A stretch of DNA of 64,000 bases from positions 1 through 64,000 of the forward strand of contig JAEYVY010000001.1 in the NCBI GenBank assembly GCA_023429375.1, written 5' to 3'. Positions 43,600 to 52,308 of this stretch are shown one piece after another (the first letter of the stretch is position 1; every line of letters starts with the position of its first letter). Under the pieces are notes generated by a model. That model did not search any database, was not told the DNA's origin, and worked only from the letters and a program-made list of their open reading frames with translations. The translations under genes were made by a program, and so were the position numbers. The DNA comes from Bacteroidota bacterium (lineage in GTDB: Bacteria; Bacteroidota; Bacteroidia; Bacteroidales; Tannerellaceae).

Positions 43600-44045
43600 T
43601 CCGGTTTTGTCAATAACATCCGGCGGTTACGCCCCGATACCGAATAAGACAGATGGACAAAGTTCTTTTTAGTATAAAAGATGACCTGATCGAACTCCGG
43701 CGCATTCGCCGAACGAAGTGTCAGGAGCAACGGTTTGAAATCGACCATATAGATATCAGCCGCTTCGCCCGTCAGGTGTTGCGAATTCAAAACGCCACCC
43801 ACACGCCGGTTCAGCTCCTCACATCGGAACCCGCTCAATACGTGCATCGGTTTATTGCCGCAAAGCGCACGCAGCGGTTCCAGCAGCCGGCTACACAATA
43901 CCTTCATGGCACTGATAGCATCGGGTGGAGGACTATTGTCAATTCCCTTATCGATAGCCGTCCGGCTATAGATAAACTCATTCAGCGAGAAATGTTCACT
44001 CAGCTGCACCTTGCCGGTGTTGGCCGGATTCCTCTTTTCTTTCAT
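43596..44045 (-). CDS. peptidase M15-like cell-wall hydrolase
   Basis: A 149-residue D-Ala-D-Ala carboxypeptidase-like protein of the M15_3 family. The zinc motifs SGFRCEELNRRVGG and QHLTGEAADI (HxxxxxxD) and a C-terminal HLS are present. There is no signal peptide, so export, if any, needs help. It is the last of a minus-strand trio with an HU-like protein and a small membrane protein, and overlaps the latter by 50 bp. Confidence 0.85.
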   Translation of the reverse strand: MKEKRNPANTGKVQLSEHFSLNEFIYSRTAIDKGIDNSPPPDAISAMKVLCSRLLEPLRALCGNKPMHVLSGFRCEELNRRVGGVLNSQHLTGEAADIYMVDFKPLLLTLRSANAPEFDQVIFYTKKNFVHLSYSVSGRNRRMLLTKPD

Positions 44046-44250
44046 ATTTTCTTAGTTCTTCTTTTAGTTTGTACGTATAATCAACACCAAATAACGCTCC
44101 GGCAAAGGTGGATATCTCGCCGAAAGCGACCAATACACTCTGGTGGATCTCGCCGGGCGGATCAATCCAGAAGGCACAAAATATCAGAACGAGGCCGGCT
44201 ACACTCAGTAGCACGGCCATCGTCAGCTGGATTCGCATCTTATTATGCAT
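43996..44250 (-). CDS. small membrane protein, possibly holin-like
   Basis: 84 residues with two hydrophobic segments (about 9-29 and 38-55) and a charged C-terminal tail (YKLKEELRKYERKEE). I do not recognise the family. Its place between an HU-like gene and a peptidoglycan peptidase gene suggests a holin-like or export role, but that is inference. It begins 20 bp after the HU-like stop and overlaps the M15 start by 50 bp. Confidence 0.6.
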   Translation of the reverse strand: MHNKMRIQLTMAVLLSVAGLVLIFCAFWIDPPGEIHQSVLVAFGEISTFAGALFGVDYTYKLKEELRKYERKEESGQHRQGAAE

Positions 44251-44270
44251 ACGCTCCGTTAAGGGGAGGT

Positions 44271-44720
44271 TTAGATATCACCCGGGATTTCTACATCCGA
44301 CCCGTTGTCGCCATCCGTGTTGTCCGTCTGTTTTTCAGACAACAGAACGAAGTGTGCGTTGTTACGAGTCTCACGCAGGGAAGCCCCCGGTGTGAAGATA
44401 ATTTTCGGCGCCTTCAACATACTCGGTGTAAAATCTTCCTTGTTGGTCACGCCCTTACTGCTAACCGACAGGCGGAAGCTGCCCAATTCGCCAACTTTGA
44501 CGGTGCGTCCCGATTTCAGTTGGAAATCGATCACGAAGTTAAGGTTGTCCAATACCGCCTTCACATCGGCGCTCGATACCGTACTTCGGGCAGCAATCAG
44601 CAGGCAGAGCTCGTCCATGGAAGCCATACCCGTACTTTTGGCAATGGCATACCATTTCTTTTCAGAAGTTTTGTCACCCGGTTTTGTGAATCGCTGAACT
44701 AATCTGTAATTGTGTACCAT
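44271..44720 (-). CDS. HU-like DNA-binding protein (Bacteroidales type)
   Basis: A 149-residue HU/IHF-fold protein. The central region VKVGELGSFRLSVSSKG matches the beta-arm part of HU; the N-terminus is longer than in plain HU and the acidic C-terminal tail (TDGDNGSDVE) is typical of the Bacteroidales variant found near capsule and mobile loci. It may help organise or regulate the locus. A consensus -7 box lies upstream at 44779-44786. Confidence 0.85.
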   Translation of the reverse strand: MVHNYRLVQRFTKPGDKTSEKKWYAIAKSTGMASMDELCLLIAARSTVSSADVKAVLDNLNFVIDFQLKSGRTVKVGELGSFRLSVSSKGVTNKEDFTPSMLKAPKIIFTPGASLRETRNNAHFVLLSEKQTDNTDGDNGSDVEIPGDI

Positions 44721-44778
44721 AATTAATTAATAGTTTAATAGGTTAATAATAGAAATACGTGGTTAGCTAAACACATTG

Positions 44779-44786
44779 CAAAGATA
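44779..44786 (-). promoter_or_regulatory. -7 box of the HU/M15 trio
   Basis: Minus strand TATCTTTG, 58 bp before the HU-like ATG. Confidence 0.55.
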
Positions 44787-44972
44787 GATTGCCCGAAAAG
44801 GAAGTTTTTGTCATGGGTGAAAATGCTATATGATAGTATATCAGCAAGATATGAGGGTAGGAGCCATATGTTGGGCCAAAATCCCGATAATCTATGACAA
44901 TGAAAAATACCCCTTATTTAATAATTATTTATATATTCAACCTTTTAAAACAGGAATATAAACCAGATAAAA

Positions 44973-45194
44973 ATGAAAAATAGTGTATTAGCTATCATTA
45001 ATGATATTCGTGCAGCCAAGAATTTGAACGCCTTAGCTAACCTGAACGAAAGCGACAACCTTCGTGACGACCTTGGACTCACCTCGTTCGATCTGGCCGA
45101 GCTTACCGTTCGCATCGAAGATGAGTTCGATATCGATATTTTTGAAGATGGCTTGGTGAGTACAGTTGGTGAAATATACGCTAAATTGAGCTGA
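44973..45194 (+). CDS. acyl carrier protein
   Basis: A 73-residue acidic, helical carrier protein. The phosphopantetheine site is Ser38 in GLTSFDL (DSL-type motif altered to TSF). It is not next to the fab genes; instead it precedes an acyl-AMP ligase, an SDR and an acyltransferase. This suggests a dedicated carrier for an acyl group used in polysaccharide modification. The ligase starts 7 bp downstream. Confidence 0.9.
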   Translation: MKNSVLAIINDIRAAKNLNALANLNESDNLRDDLGLTSFDLAELTVRIEDEFDIDIFEDGLVSTVGEIYAKLS

Positions 45195-45201
45195 TCTGCA
45201 G

Positions 45202-46419
45202 ATGACCGTATTTCTTGTAGATAATGAAAAGGTTTACACCTACGATGATTTGCTTTCAACGCTAAATCAGGCAACAACCTATTGTCCCCTGCTTAAAACG
45301 GACCATGTATATGCCTATTTTGCGAATTTAATTCGCGCGCTGACGGCAAATAAGCCGTTGGTCTTATTAGACTCCGATTTGAGTTTGACGGAGATTGCCG
45401 GTGTAGACGTTAGTCAGGTGAATCAGCCCCAACCCATCGAGCAGAAGAATTTTGTCGCGATGGAAGAGGTGGTTGCCGCCTTGCAGCAGTCTTCTTCAGA
45501 AATTACGATATTCACCTCCGGTACGACCGGTCAGCCCAAACAAGTGATACATACCGTTGGCTCCCTGACCCGTAGCGTACGTCTGGGAGACAAGTATAAA
45601 GGGCAGGTGTGGGCCTATGCCTACAATCCCACCCACATGGCAGGACTTCAGGTGTTCTTTCAAGCGTTCGAAAACCTCAATACCCTCATAAACGTGTTCA
45701 ACAAGCAGCGAACGGAGGTCTACGAACTGATTCAGAAGCATCAGATCACCCATGTGTCGGCAACGCCAACATTCTATCGTTTGCTCTTACCGTTCGAGCA
45801 GGCGTATACAAGCGTTGTTCGCGTTACGTTAGGAGGAGAGAAATCCGATCCGCATCTCTATCAGGCTATTGAGAAGATTTTCCCTTCCGCAAAGATTAAT
45901 AATGTATATGCATCGACCGAGGCCGGTTCGTTGTTTGCCGCCAAGGGCGATTGCTTCCAGATACCCGCCTCGCTTCGCCACCGGTTTGCGGTTGCCGACG
46001 ATGAGCTCCTTATACACAAGTCACTCTTGGGTCGTTCAGACAGTTTCCGGTTTGAAGGCGACTACTATCATTCGGGCGATCTCATCGAATGGGTAGACAA
46101 AGAGCAAGGCCTTTTCCGATTTAAGAGTCGCAAGAACGAATTAATTAATGTAGGAGGCTATAAGGTGAACCCCGGCGAAGTAGAAAATATGCTCCTGGCG
46201 ATGGACGGAATCCGTCAGGTACTCGTTTTTGGCAAACCCAATTCCGTATTAGGAAATGTGCTCTGTGCCGATATTCAGTTAGAAGCAGGCTCATCCCTCA
46301 CCGAACTCGATATCAAGAAGGCCTTACGCACACAGCTTCAGGATTTTAAGATACCTCGTCGAATCCGATTCGTTGAGGAGATGACATTAACAAGAACCGG
46401 CAAACTAAAAAGATCCTAA
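45202..46419 (+). CDS. short AMP-dependent acyl ligase
   Basis: A 405-residue ANL-superfamily enzyme that would activate a carboxylic acid as an acyl-AMP and load it on the neighbouring ACP or CoA. Motifs: FTSGTTGQPK (104-113), YASTEAGSLF, YHSGDL, KSRKNELINVGGYKV and the catalytic Lys near the C-terminus (RTGKLKRS). It lacks about 100 N-terminal residues compared with typical acyl-CoA synthetases, which may alter substrate binding. It sits between the ACP and an SDR gene. Confidence 0.85.
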   Translation: MTVFLVDNEKVYTYDDLLSTLNQATTYCPLLKTDHVYAYFANLIRALTANKPLVLLDSDLSLTEIAGVDVSQVNQPQPIEQKNFVAMEEVVAALQQSSSEITIFTSGTTGQPKQVIHTVGSLTRSVRLGDKYKGQVWAYAYNPTHMAGLQVFFQAFENLNTLINVFNKQRTEVYELIQKHQITHVSATPTFYRLLLPFEQAYTSVVRVTLGGEKSDPHLYQAIEKIFPSAKINNVYASTEAGSLFAAKGDCFQIPASLRHRFAVADDELLIHKSLLGRSDSFRFEGDYYHSGDLIEWVDKEQGLFRFKSRKNELINVGGYKVNPGEVENMLLAMDGIRQVLVFGKPNSVLGNVLCADIQLEAGSSLTELDIKKALRTQLQDFKIPRRIRFVEEMTLTRTGKLKRS

Positions 46420-46422
46420 ACA

Positions 46423-47145
46423 ATGAACATGCTTGTTACAGGTTGCTCACGCGGTGTGGGCTTAGAAATATGCAAAGTATTGCTTGAACAAGGCCATACG
46501 GTATATGGCGTGGCACGCAGCTGTCCGGAAGAGTTCATCGTTCTGCAGGCAGCCTATGAAGGACGCCTCTTTTACAAAAGTGTGGACCTGGCCGATTGCG
46601 AAAACGTACGCCGGAACATCTTCAAGGATTATTGCGGAAACAAGGTGCAGCTACATGGATTTGTAAATAATGCCGCCGTAGCCTATGACGATATCGTTAC
46701 GAATCTCAATCTCGATCGTCTCAAGGCCATGTACGATGTCAATGTCTTCACACCCATGATGATGACCAAGAACGTACTCCGTAACATGATCCTTCACAAA
46801 ACAAAGGGATCAATCGTTCACATATCCTCTATTTCGGTACATACCGGCTACAAGGGATTGGCTATGTATGCCTCCTCTAAGGGCGCACTCGAAGCCTTCT
46901 CGAAAGATACGGCTCGCGAATGGGGTCCCCTGGGCATCCGTTCAAATGTAGTTGTTCCGGGCTTTATGGCAACCGCTATGAGTTCCACCCTCAATGACGA
47001 GCAACGAAGTAAAATCTATGCCCGCACATCGCTGAAGGCCGCCACCAGCATCCGGTCAGTAGCCGAGATGGTCGCGTTTCTGTTGAGTGAAAAGGCCCAG
47101 AGCATTACCGGACAGAGTATACACGTAGATAACGGAACCATATAA
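46423..47145 (+). CDS. SDR oxidoreductase (FabG-like)
   Basis: A 240-residue short-chain dehydrogenase with cofactor motif TGCSRGVG (6-13), NNAA (82-85), a Ser near 135 and the catalytic YxxxK (Tyr149, Lys153). Its place after ACP and acyl ligase suggests it reduces a 3-oxoacyl- or related thioester on the ACP. A sugar substrate is the alternative. Three bases separate it from the ligase gene. Confidence 0.85.
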   Translation: MNMLVTGCSRGVGLEICKVLLEQGHTVYGVARSCPEEFIVLQAAYEGRLFYKSVDLADCENVRRNIFKDYCGNKVQLHGFVNNAAVAYDDIVTNLNLDRLKAMYDVNVFTPMMMTKNVLRNMILHKTKGSIVHISSISVHTGYKGLAMYASSKGALEAFSKDTAREWGPLGIRSNVVVPGFMATAMSSTLNDEQRSKIYARTSLKAATSIRSVAEMVAFLLSEKAQSITGQSIHVDNGTI

Positions 47146-47147
47146 AC

Positions 47148-47930
47148 ATGAAGTTCAATAATAGAAACATCCATATAGGTAAAAACGTCAAACTGGGCAA
47201 GAACGTTAAGATTGGCGACAATACCACCATCTATGACAATGTAACGATTGGCGACGATACCATCATTTGTAATGATTGCGTATTAGGAGAGCCCCTACAT
47301 AATTATTATCAAGACGAAAATTACGAAAACCCCGAACTGGTGATCGGCGCCCATTCATTAATCAGAAGCCATTGTATTTTCTATGCAGGAAGCACGTTTG
47401 GCGAACATCTGCAAACAGGCCATCGGGCAACGATTCGCGAACATACCCAGGTGGGCCATCATTGTTCCATAGGCTCATATTGCGACATACAAGGCGAGTG
47501 TACGATAGGCAACTATGTTCGCCTGCACAGCTATGTCAATGTGGGGCAAGGAGCAGAGATCGACGATTTTGTATTCATCTCACCGTATACCGTACTCACG
47601 AACGACCCTACCCCCCCTTCCGATGTAACAGCGGGGGTTAAGATAGGCAAGTATTCACAAGTCACCACCTCCTGCGTGTTATTGCCGGGAGCCGTTATAG
47701 GGCGAAACTGTTTAGTCGCCGCCCATTCAACGGTAGGAGGAACGTTCGAAGATTTCTCCTTTATCGGAGGCTCACCCGCCAAGCGGGTATGTGACGTACG
47801 CAAGGCCCCCTTGTTCAACCCCATCACCCAAAAGCGTCAGTATCCTTGGCAGCGTAATTTCACACGCAACATGCCTTGGAAAGACCAGGGATTCGATCAG
47901 TGGTGTGAAGAAACGGGCGAAACGCTATAA
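47148..47930 (+). CDS. left-handed beta-helix acyltransferase
   Basis: A 260-residue protein built mostly of hexapeptide repeats (IGxNVK, IGDDTI and similar, residues 5-200), the fold of LpxA, LpxD and many sugar O- or N-acyltransferases. The C-terminal tail (ITQKRQYPWQRNF) is extra. As the last gene of the ACP-ligase-SDR cassette it is the likely transferase that puts the acyl group on a sugar. It starts 2 bp after the SDR gene and converges on a minus-strand gene. Confidence 0.85.
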   Translation: MKFNNRNIHIGKNVKLGKNVKIGDNTTIYDNVTIGDDTIICNDCVLGEPLHNYYQDENYENPELVIGAHSLIRSHCIFYAGSTFGEHLQTGHRATIREHTQVGHHCSIGSYCDIQGECTIGNYVRLHSYVNVGQGAEIDDFVFISPYTVLTNDPTPPSDVTAGVKIGKYSQVTTSCVLLPGAVIGRNCLVAAHSTVGGTFEDFSFIGGSPAKRVCDVRKAPLFNPITQKRQYPWQRNFTRNMPWKDQGFDQWCEETGETL

Positions 47931-47933
47931 CCG

Positions 47934-48413
47934 TCAATACTCATCCTTTATTTTGATTCGGCTTATCCAATCCAGAATATCGGACGGTTTCGGAATTTTA
48001 TTCAGGATATAGTTAGCCAATGTACGGCTTGTATAAGGAATGTCGAAAGATATTTTCAGACAGAAGGCCAAGTGGCGCACCGAATTTTTCGCCACCATCA
48101 TAGAAACGACCAAGATATGCATCAGCCCAATCAGCAGCATCGGGTCATCCGGTTTGAAGCGCAATGCACCGAGTATAGTATTATTGATCAGGTAGTACAT
48201 CAGAACATCCCGGTCGCTCGTGAGCCATTTAAATAAGAATTTGCGATAGTAGGCCGTCAACGAATTCCAGTGCATAAATGCCAGATAGAATAAATCTTTT
48301 TTTAACTGTTCCGCTTTATCCTCAGGCAATTGGTTGAGAGTTGTTTTAAGCAAGCCTACGCTAGGGCGGTTCGTCCCCAATATGGCATTGATCCGTTTGA
48401 TGGATTTTTCCAT
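47934..48413 (-). CDS. hypothetical protein, locus-associated
   Basis: A 159-residue basic protein with several aromatic and leucine-rich helices (FYLAFMHWNSLTAYYRKFLF; MLLIGLMHILVVSMMV) that could be membrane-associated. I do not recognise the family. It is on the opposite strand to its neighbours, between the acyl cassette and the AT-rich glycan block, and a phased repeat array lies about 110 bp upstream of its start, which could be its control region. A one-mismatch -7-like box (minus TGAATTTG) lies at 48444-48437. Confidence 0.6.
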   Translation of the reverse strand: MEKSIKRINAILGTNRPSVGLLKTTLNQLPEDKAEQLKKDLFYLAFMHWNSLTAYYRKFLFKWLTSDRDVLMYYLINNTILGALRFKPDDPMLLIGLMHILVVSMMVAKNSVRHLAFCLKISFDIPYTSRTLANYILNKIPKPSDILDWISRIKIKDEY

Positions 48414-48449
48414 AGTTACGATTCTAATTTGGTTAACAAATTCACTTCT

Positions 48450-48695
48450 CGATGCTTCAAAAACGAAACCTCACAACATCCCGATGTGAAGTAGGTGAAG
48501 TTGAAGCGTTGAAAATCGGGGTCTCGATCATTTTGAAAAAACACCTCGAACGTTTTAAAAAAACATCTCGAACGTTTTCAAAAAAGATCCCGATGTTTTT
48601 TAAAAATCATCGAGATGATTTCTAAAGTAAGAAATTCAAGGCTTGAAGACATCTATATGACTAGTTTTATAAACAAAATGACATCCCGATGTCAA
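48450..48695. repeat. 22-bp phased repeat array
   Basis: Five related units carry a CGA core at 48525, 48547, 48569, 48591 and 48611, spaced 22, 22, 22 and 20 bp. The clearest units are cacctcgaacgtttt and catctcgaacgtttt, each followed by an A-rich stretch. Looser single copies of the core with catcccgatg-like flanks lie at 48477-48487 and 48682-48692, and another tctcgatg at 48447-48454. Confidence 0.7.
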
Positions 48696-49173
48696 AAAAC
48701 CTCAACCGCAAATAAAGCCCATATTGCTGAAATTTAAAAGAGAAACAGGGTGTTTTTGCATAAATTAACAGGATTGAGTGTAAAAAGACATTTAAAGAGG
48801 ATAAATATCTTTTATTAAAATATGATAACGTCTAAAATAATGTCAATTAATTTGATCTGGATTCTACTGGTATAGTAAATGTTAAGAATAAAGTAGTTCA
48901 CATTTTTGGAAATGGAATGGAAAGTGATGTTGTTTTAAGTCTTTAAAATATAGTAGGGACAGTACAATTTTAAATTGGATGCTTAATCATATAATATGAA
49001 AGAATTTACTTATCATTATCAATTTATGTTAGTTTCATTTAAATAATAATAGTTTTTTATAAAGTTACAGATATTCTTTAAAAAGGCTACTTGCGATATA
49101 CAAAGACAGTATATATACTACTCTCTGGACTTTGCTGAAAAGATTTTTTATAGTTGGAATAAGTTTTTAATTC
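48696..49173. other. gene-free AT-rich region
   Basis: About 480 bp before the flippase gene. I see no gene, RNA or clear TAnnTTTG promoter. Base composition changes here from mixed to visibly AT-rich. Confidence 0.55.
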
Positions 49174-50712
49174 ATGATAGAACAAAATAATAGAACTGTT
49201 AATAATAAAAGATTGGCAAAGAACACAATTTATCTCTATTTGAGAATGATTATAGTGATGCTATTAACATTCTATTCAACGCGTGTTTTGTTAACAGTTC
49301 TTGGAGTTGAAGATTTTGGTATATACAATGTTGTATGTGGATTTGTAACGATGTTTAACTTCTTAAATACTTCAATGGCAAACGGAACTCAAAGATTTTA
49401 TAATTATGAAATTGGTAAAAATGGAGAGAAAAATATAGGTAGTGTATTTACACATGCGATTATTATTCAAATTGTCATCGCGGTAATTATTTTAATTCTA
49501 GCAGAATCTGTAGGATTATGGTACTTATATAAAATCATGATAATACCAACAAACAGGTTAGATGCTGCCTTTTGGATTTATCAATTTTCATTATTAAGTC
49601 TTTTGTTTGTTGTCTTTTCCGTTCCATTCAGTGCCGCTGTAATGGCATATGAAAAAATGGACTTTTTTGCGATTACAACGATTATTGATGCTATATTGAA
49701 ATTATTAATAGTATTGTGTCTTCCCTATATTCAATATGATCAATTGATACTATATGGTATTTTAATGTCATTTATAAATATACTAAATTTTATTTTCTAT
49801 TATAGTTATTGTAGATTCAATTTTTCTACTATTAGATTTAATAAATCTATTAATAAAAATTTATTAATTTCCATGCTTTCTTTTTCAGGGTGGAATGTGT
49901 TTGGATCATTGGCTCATATTAGTAAGATTCAAGGTGTAAATCTTGTGTTTAATGCTTTTTGGGGAACTGTCGTAAATACATCATATGGGATTGCTACGCA
50001 AATAAGTAATGCTGTTAGTAGCCTAACGGTGGGATTTGTTACAGCACTTCGTCCACAAATGATAAAAAGTTATGCTAGTGGTGATATCAATTATACTATG
50101 AAGTTGTTATATTCGGCTTCAAAGCTTACATTTTTCTTAGTATTGATTATAGCGATTCCCGTTATTGGAGAAATTAAGTATGTTTTAGATATGTGGTTAG
50201 GAGAGGGTAAATATCCTTTTATGACTCCGATTTTTTGCCAACTGACAATACTAACAATACTGTTCGATAGTTTTGCAACTCCCCTTTCTATAATAGTTCA
50301 TGCTTCAGGTAAGATGCGGAATTTTCAAGTATTATGCAGCTTTGTTATTTTATTAGTAATTCCTTTTGCGTATTTAGGGGCTAAATTTGGATTTAGTACT
50401 AATGTTATATTGATAGTTTGTTTGTTAGTTACAATACTTACTCAGATTGTTCGCTTGATTCTTATCAAACAGATTATGGATTTTTCTATAACATCTTATT
50501 GTAAGTATGTATTTCTACCCACAATTTTTGTATTTGTGTTGTCATCTATAGGAACTTTGTTTGTTAATTATCTACCAATTACTGGTTTTTCTGTAACTGT
50601 TGTAAAGATGGTTATTTGCTTCATTTTTGTATTATTATTAATATATACAATTGGACTTAATAATTCTGAGAAACAAATTGTAAAATCATTTTTTTCGAGA
50701 TTAAAAAAATAA
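49174..50712 (+). CDS. polysaccharide flippase (Wzx/MATE-like)
   Basis: A 512-residue inner-membrane protein with about 12-14 hydrophobic segments, matching the oligosaccharide flippase / MVF-MATE fold that moves lipid-linked repeat units to the periplasm. The opening (KNTIYLYLRMI, then GVEDFGIYNVVCG) is typical of Bacteroidales Wzx. The gene is very AT-rich. A 5-bp gap leads to the cytidylyltransferase gene. Confidence 0.88.
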   Translation: MIEQNNRTVNNKRLAKNTIYLYLRMIIVMLLTFYSTRVLLTVLGVEDFGIYNVVCGFVTMFNFLNTSMANGTQRFYNYEIGKNGEKNIGSVFTHAIIIQIVIAVIILILAESVGLWYLYKIMIIPTNRLDAAFWIYQFSLLSLLFVVFSVPFSAAVMAYEKMDFFAITTIIDAILKLLIVLCLPYIQYDQLILYGILMSFINILNFIFYYSYCRFNFSTIRFNKSINKNLLISMLSFSGWNVFGSLAHISKIQGVNLVFNAFWGTVVNTSYGIATQISNAVSSLTVGFVTALRPQMIKSYASGDINYTMKLLYSASKLTFFLVLIIAIPVIGEIKYVLDMWLGEGKYPFMTPIFCQLTILTILFDSFATPLSIIVHASGKMRNFQVLCSFVILLVIPFAYLGAKFGFSTNVILIVCLLVTILTQIVRLILIKQIMDFSITSYCKYVFLPTIFVFVLSSIGTLFVNYLPITGFSVTVVKMVICFIFVLLLIYTIGLNNSEKQIVKSFFSRLKK

Positions 50713-50717
50713 AAAAT

Positions 50718-51131
50718 ATGATTATAGGTTATACGACAGGTGTTTTTGATATGTTTCATATTGGTCACCTAAATATTCTCCGTCGTGCCAAGGAACAGTG
50801 TGACTTCCTTATTGTTGGTGTAAGTACTGATGAACTTGTACAGCATGAGAAAAATAAAACTCCAATAATCCCCTTTAAAGAGCGATGTGCTATTGTTGAG
50901 GCAATAAAGTATGTTGACAAAGTGGTTGTTCAATATGACAAAAATAAAATGGCTGCTTGGAGACAAGAACATTTTCATAAAATGTTTGTTGGTTCTGATT
51001 GGAAAGGAACAGATGCATGGAATCGTTTTGAAGAGGAATTTAGACCTTTAGGTGTTGAAATTGTATATCTAGACCACACAGATGGTATAAGTTCTACAAT
51101 TTTAAAAAATAAAATCAATGAAAAATACTGA
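50718..51131 (+). CDS. glycerol-3-phosphate cytidylyltransferase
   Basis: A 137-residue nucleotidyltransferase of the TagD/GCT type, which makes CDP-glycerol from glycerol-3-phosphate and CTP. The HIGH motif is HIGHL (14-18), and WKGTDAW and HTDGISST (RTEGISTT-like) complete the active site. Length matches TagD (129 residues). It overlaps the next gene by 14 bp; the next gene uses the product. Confidence 0.93.
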   Translation: MIIGYTTGVFDMFHIGHLNILRRAKEQCDFLIVGVSTDELVQHEKNKTPIIPFKERCAIVEAIKYVDKVVVQYDKNKMAAWRQEHFHKMFVGSDWKGTDAWNRFEEEFRPLGVEIVYLDHTDGISSTILKNKINEKY

Positions 51132-52308
51132 TATATACTTAAAACGCATAAAGCGATTAGCTTTATTGCTTATCTCCTTAGTAGTTCGTGCCTTTTCAAG
51201 AGTGAAAAAAGGTAGAGTAATAATGTGGTCTTATAATGGAAAGAACTACTCTTGTAATCCTAAAGCATTAACCGAATACATTCTCTCGATAAATGATTCA
51301 ACATATACGATTTATTGGGCTTTTCTTCCTGGGAAAATTCCTTCAGATCTTCCTTCTGCTGTTACACCTTTGATTTTTGGCTCTTGGAGATACATGCTGA
51401 TAGTGAATACTGCAGAATTTTTGTGTACAAATTCCCGTATGTTTTTAATGACTACATTATGGATTAAAAGGAAAAACCAAAAATACATAATGACATGGCA
51501 TTCTAGCATGGGACTAAAGTGTGTTGAACGTGATGCGAGTATTGAATCTCTAGGAGTTCCCTATGTTAGAGCTGCTAAACATGACTCTAAACAATGTGAT
51601 CTTATATTATCTGGAAGTAGAGCAAGATCTGAAGTTATTAAGAGAGCATTTTGGTATGATGGTGAAATTCTTGAAAAGGGAACACCGCGAAATGACATTT
51701 TGTTTGATGTGAATGTAACAGGAGAATTAAAAAATAAAGTTAGAGAATATTATAATATACCAAATGATACTTCTATAATATTATATGCACCTACTTTTAG
51801 AGAATCTAATAGCCTAGACTTCTATGAAATAAATTGGACAGAAATTATAGAATTATTTAAGTCATGTCTAGGGCATGAATGTTACGTTTTGATTAGGTTA
51901 CATCCTAATTTGATTAAACATAATCTTGACACAAGTAAACTTGCCTTTTATGAGTTCACATATGATGCTACATATTATAATGATATGCAGGAGTTGCTTA
52001 TAGCTGCAGATGTTTTAATTACGGATTACTCCTCTTCTATGTTTGATGCAGGATATATAAAGAGACCTGTTTTTTTACACGCTACCGACTATGCTACTTA
52101 TGACAGAAATACATATTTTGATTTAAAGAAATTACCTTTTCCATTTTCATCATCTCAAATTGAATTTGAGAATAATATAAAGAGTTTCAATATGGATGAT
52201 TATCAAAGAAAATTATCTTTTTTTTTGGAGAATGAAATTGGAAGTTTTGAAACAGGTATTGCTAGAAAATCAGTTATCCAATGGATGGCAAAACACTCAA
52301 TGAAATGA
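51118..52308 (+). CDS. CDP-glycerol glycerophosphotransferase family protein
   Basis: A 396-residue protein of the TagB/TagF family, which moves glycerol phosphate from CDP-glycerol to a lipid-linked sugar. Seen: TWHSSMGLKCV, KGTPRNDI, LYAPTFRES, IRLHPN and ITDYSSSMFDAGYIKRPV. It is shorter than TagF and lacks its N-terminal part, so it may add a single unit. It sits next to the CDP-glycerol synthase and before a deacetylase. Confidence 0.88.
   Translation: MKNTDIYLKRIKRLALLLISLVVRAFSRVKKGRVIMWSYNGKNYSCNPKALTEYILSINDSTYTIYWAFLPGKIPSDLPSAVTPLIFGSWRYMLIVNTAEFLCTNSRMFLMTTLWIKRKNQKYIMTWHSSMGLKCVERDASIESLGVPYVRAAKHDSKQCDLILSGSRARSEVIKRAFWYDGEILEKGTPRNDILFDVNVTGELKNKVREYYNIPNDTSIILYAPTFRESNSLDFYEINWTEIIELFKSCLGHECYVLIRLHPNLIKHNLDTSKLAFYEFTYDATYYNDMQELLIAADVLITDYSSSMFDAGYIKRPVFLHATDYATYDRNTYFDLKKLPFPFSSSQIEFENNIKSFNMDDYQRKLSFFLENEIGSFETGIARKSVIQWMAKHSMK

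Noticed and set aside
43653..44702. 349-codon plus-strand frame opposite the HU/membrane/M15 genes
   Set aside because: The three minus-strand genes have clear family motifs and tight spacing; the plus frame is Arg/Gln/His-rich with no motif.
48521..48620. CRISPR array
   Set aside because: The 22-bp units are degenerate and contiguous, with no unique spacers and no cas genes nearby.
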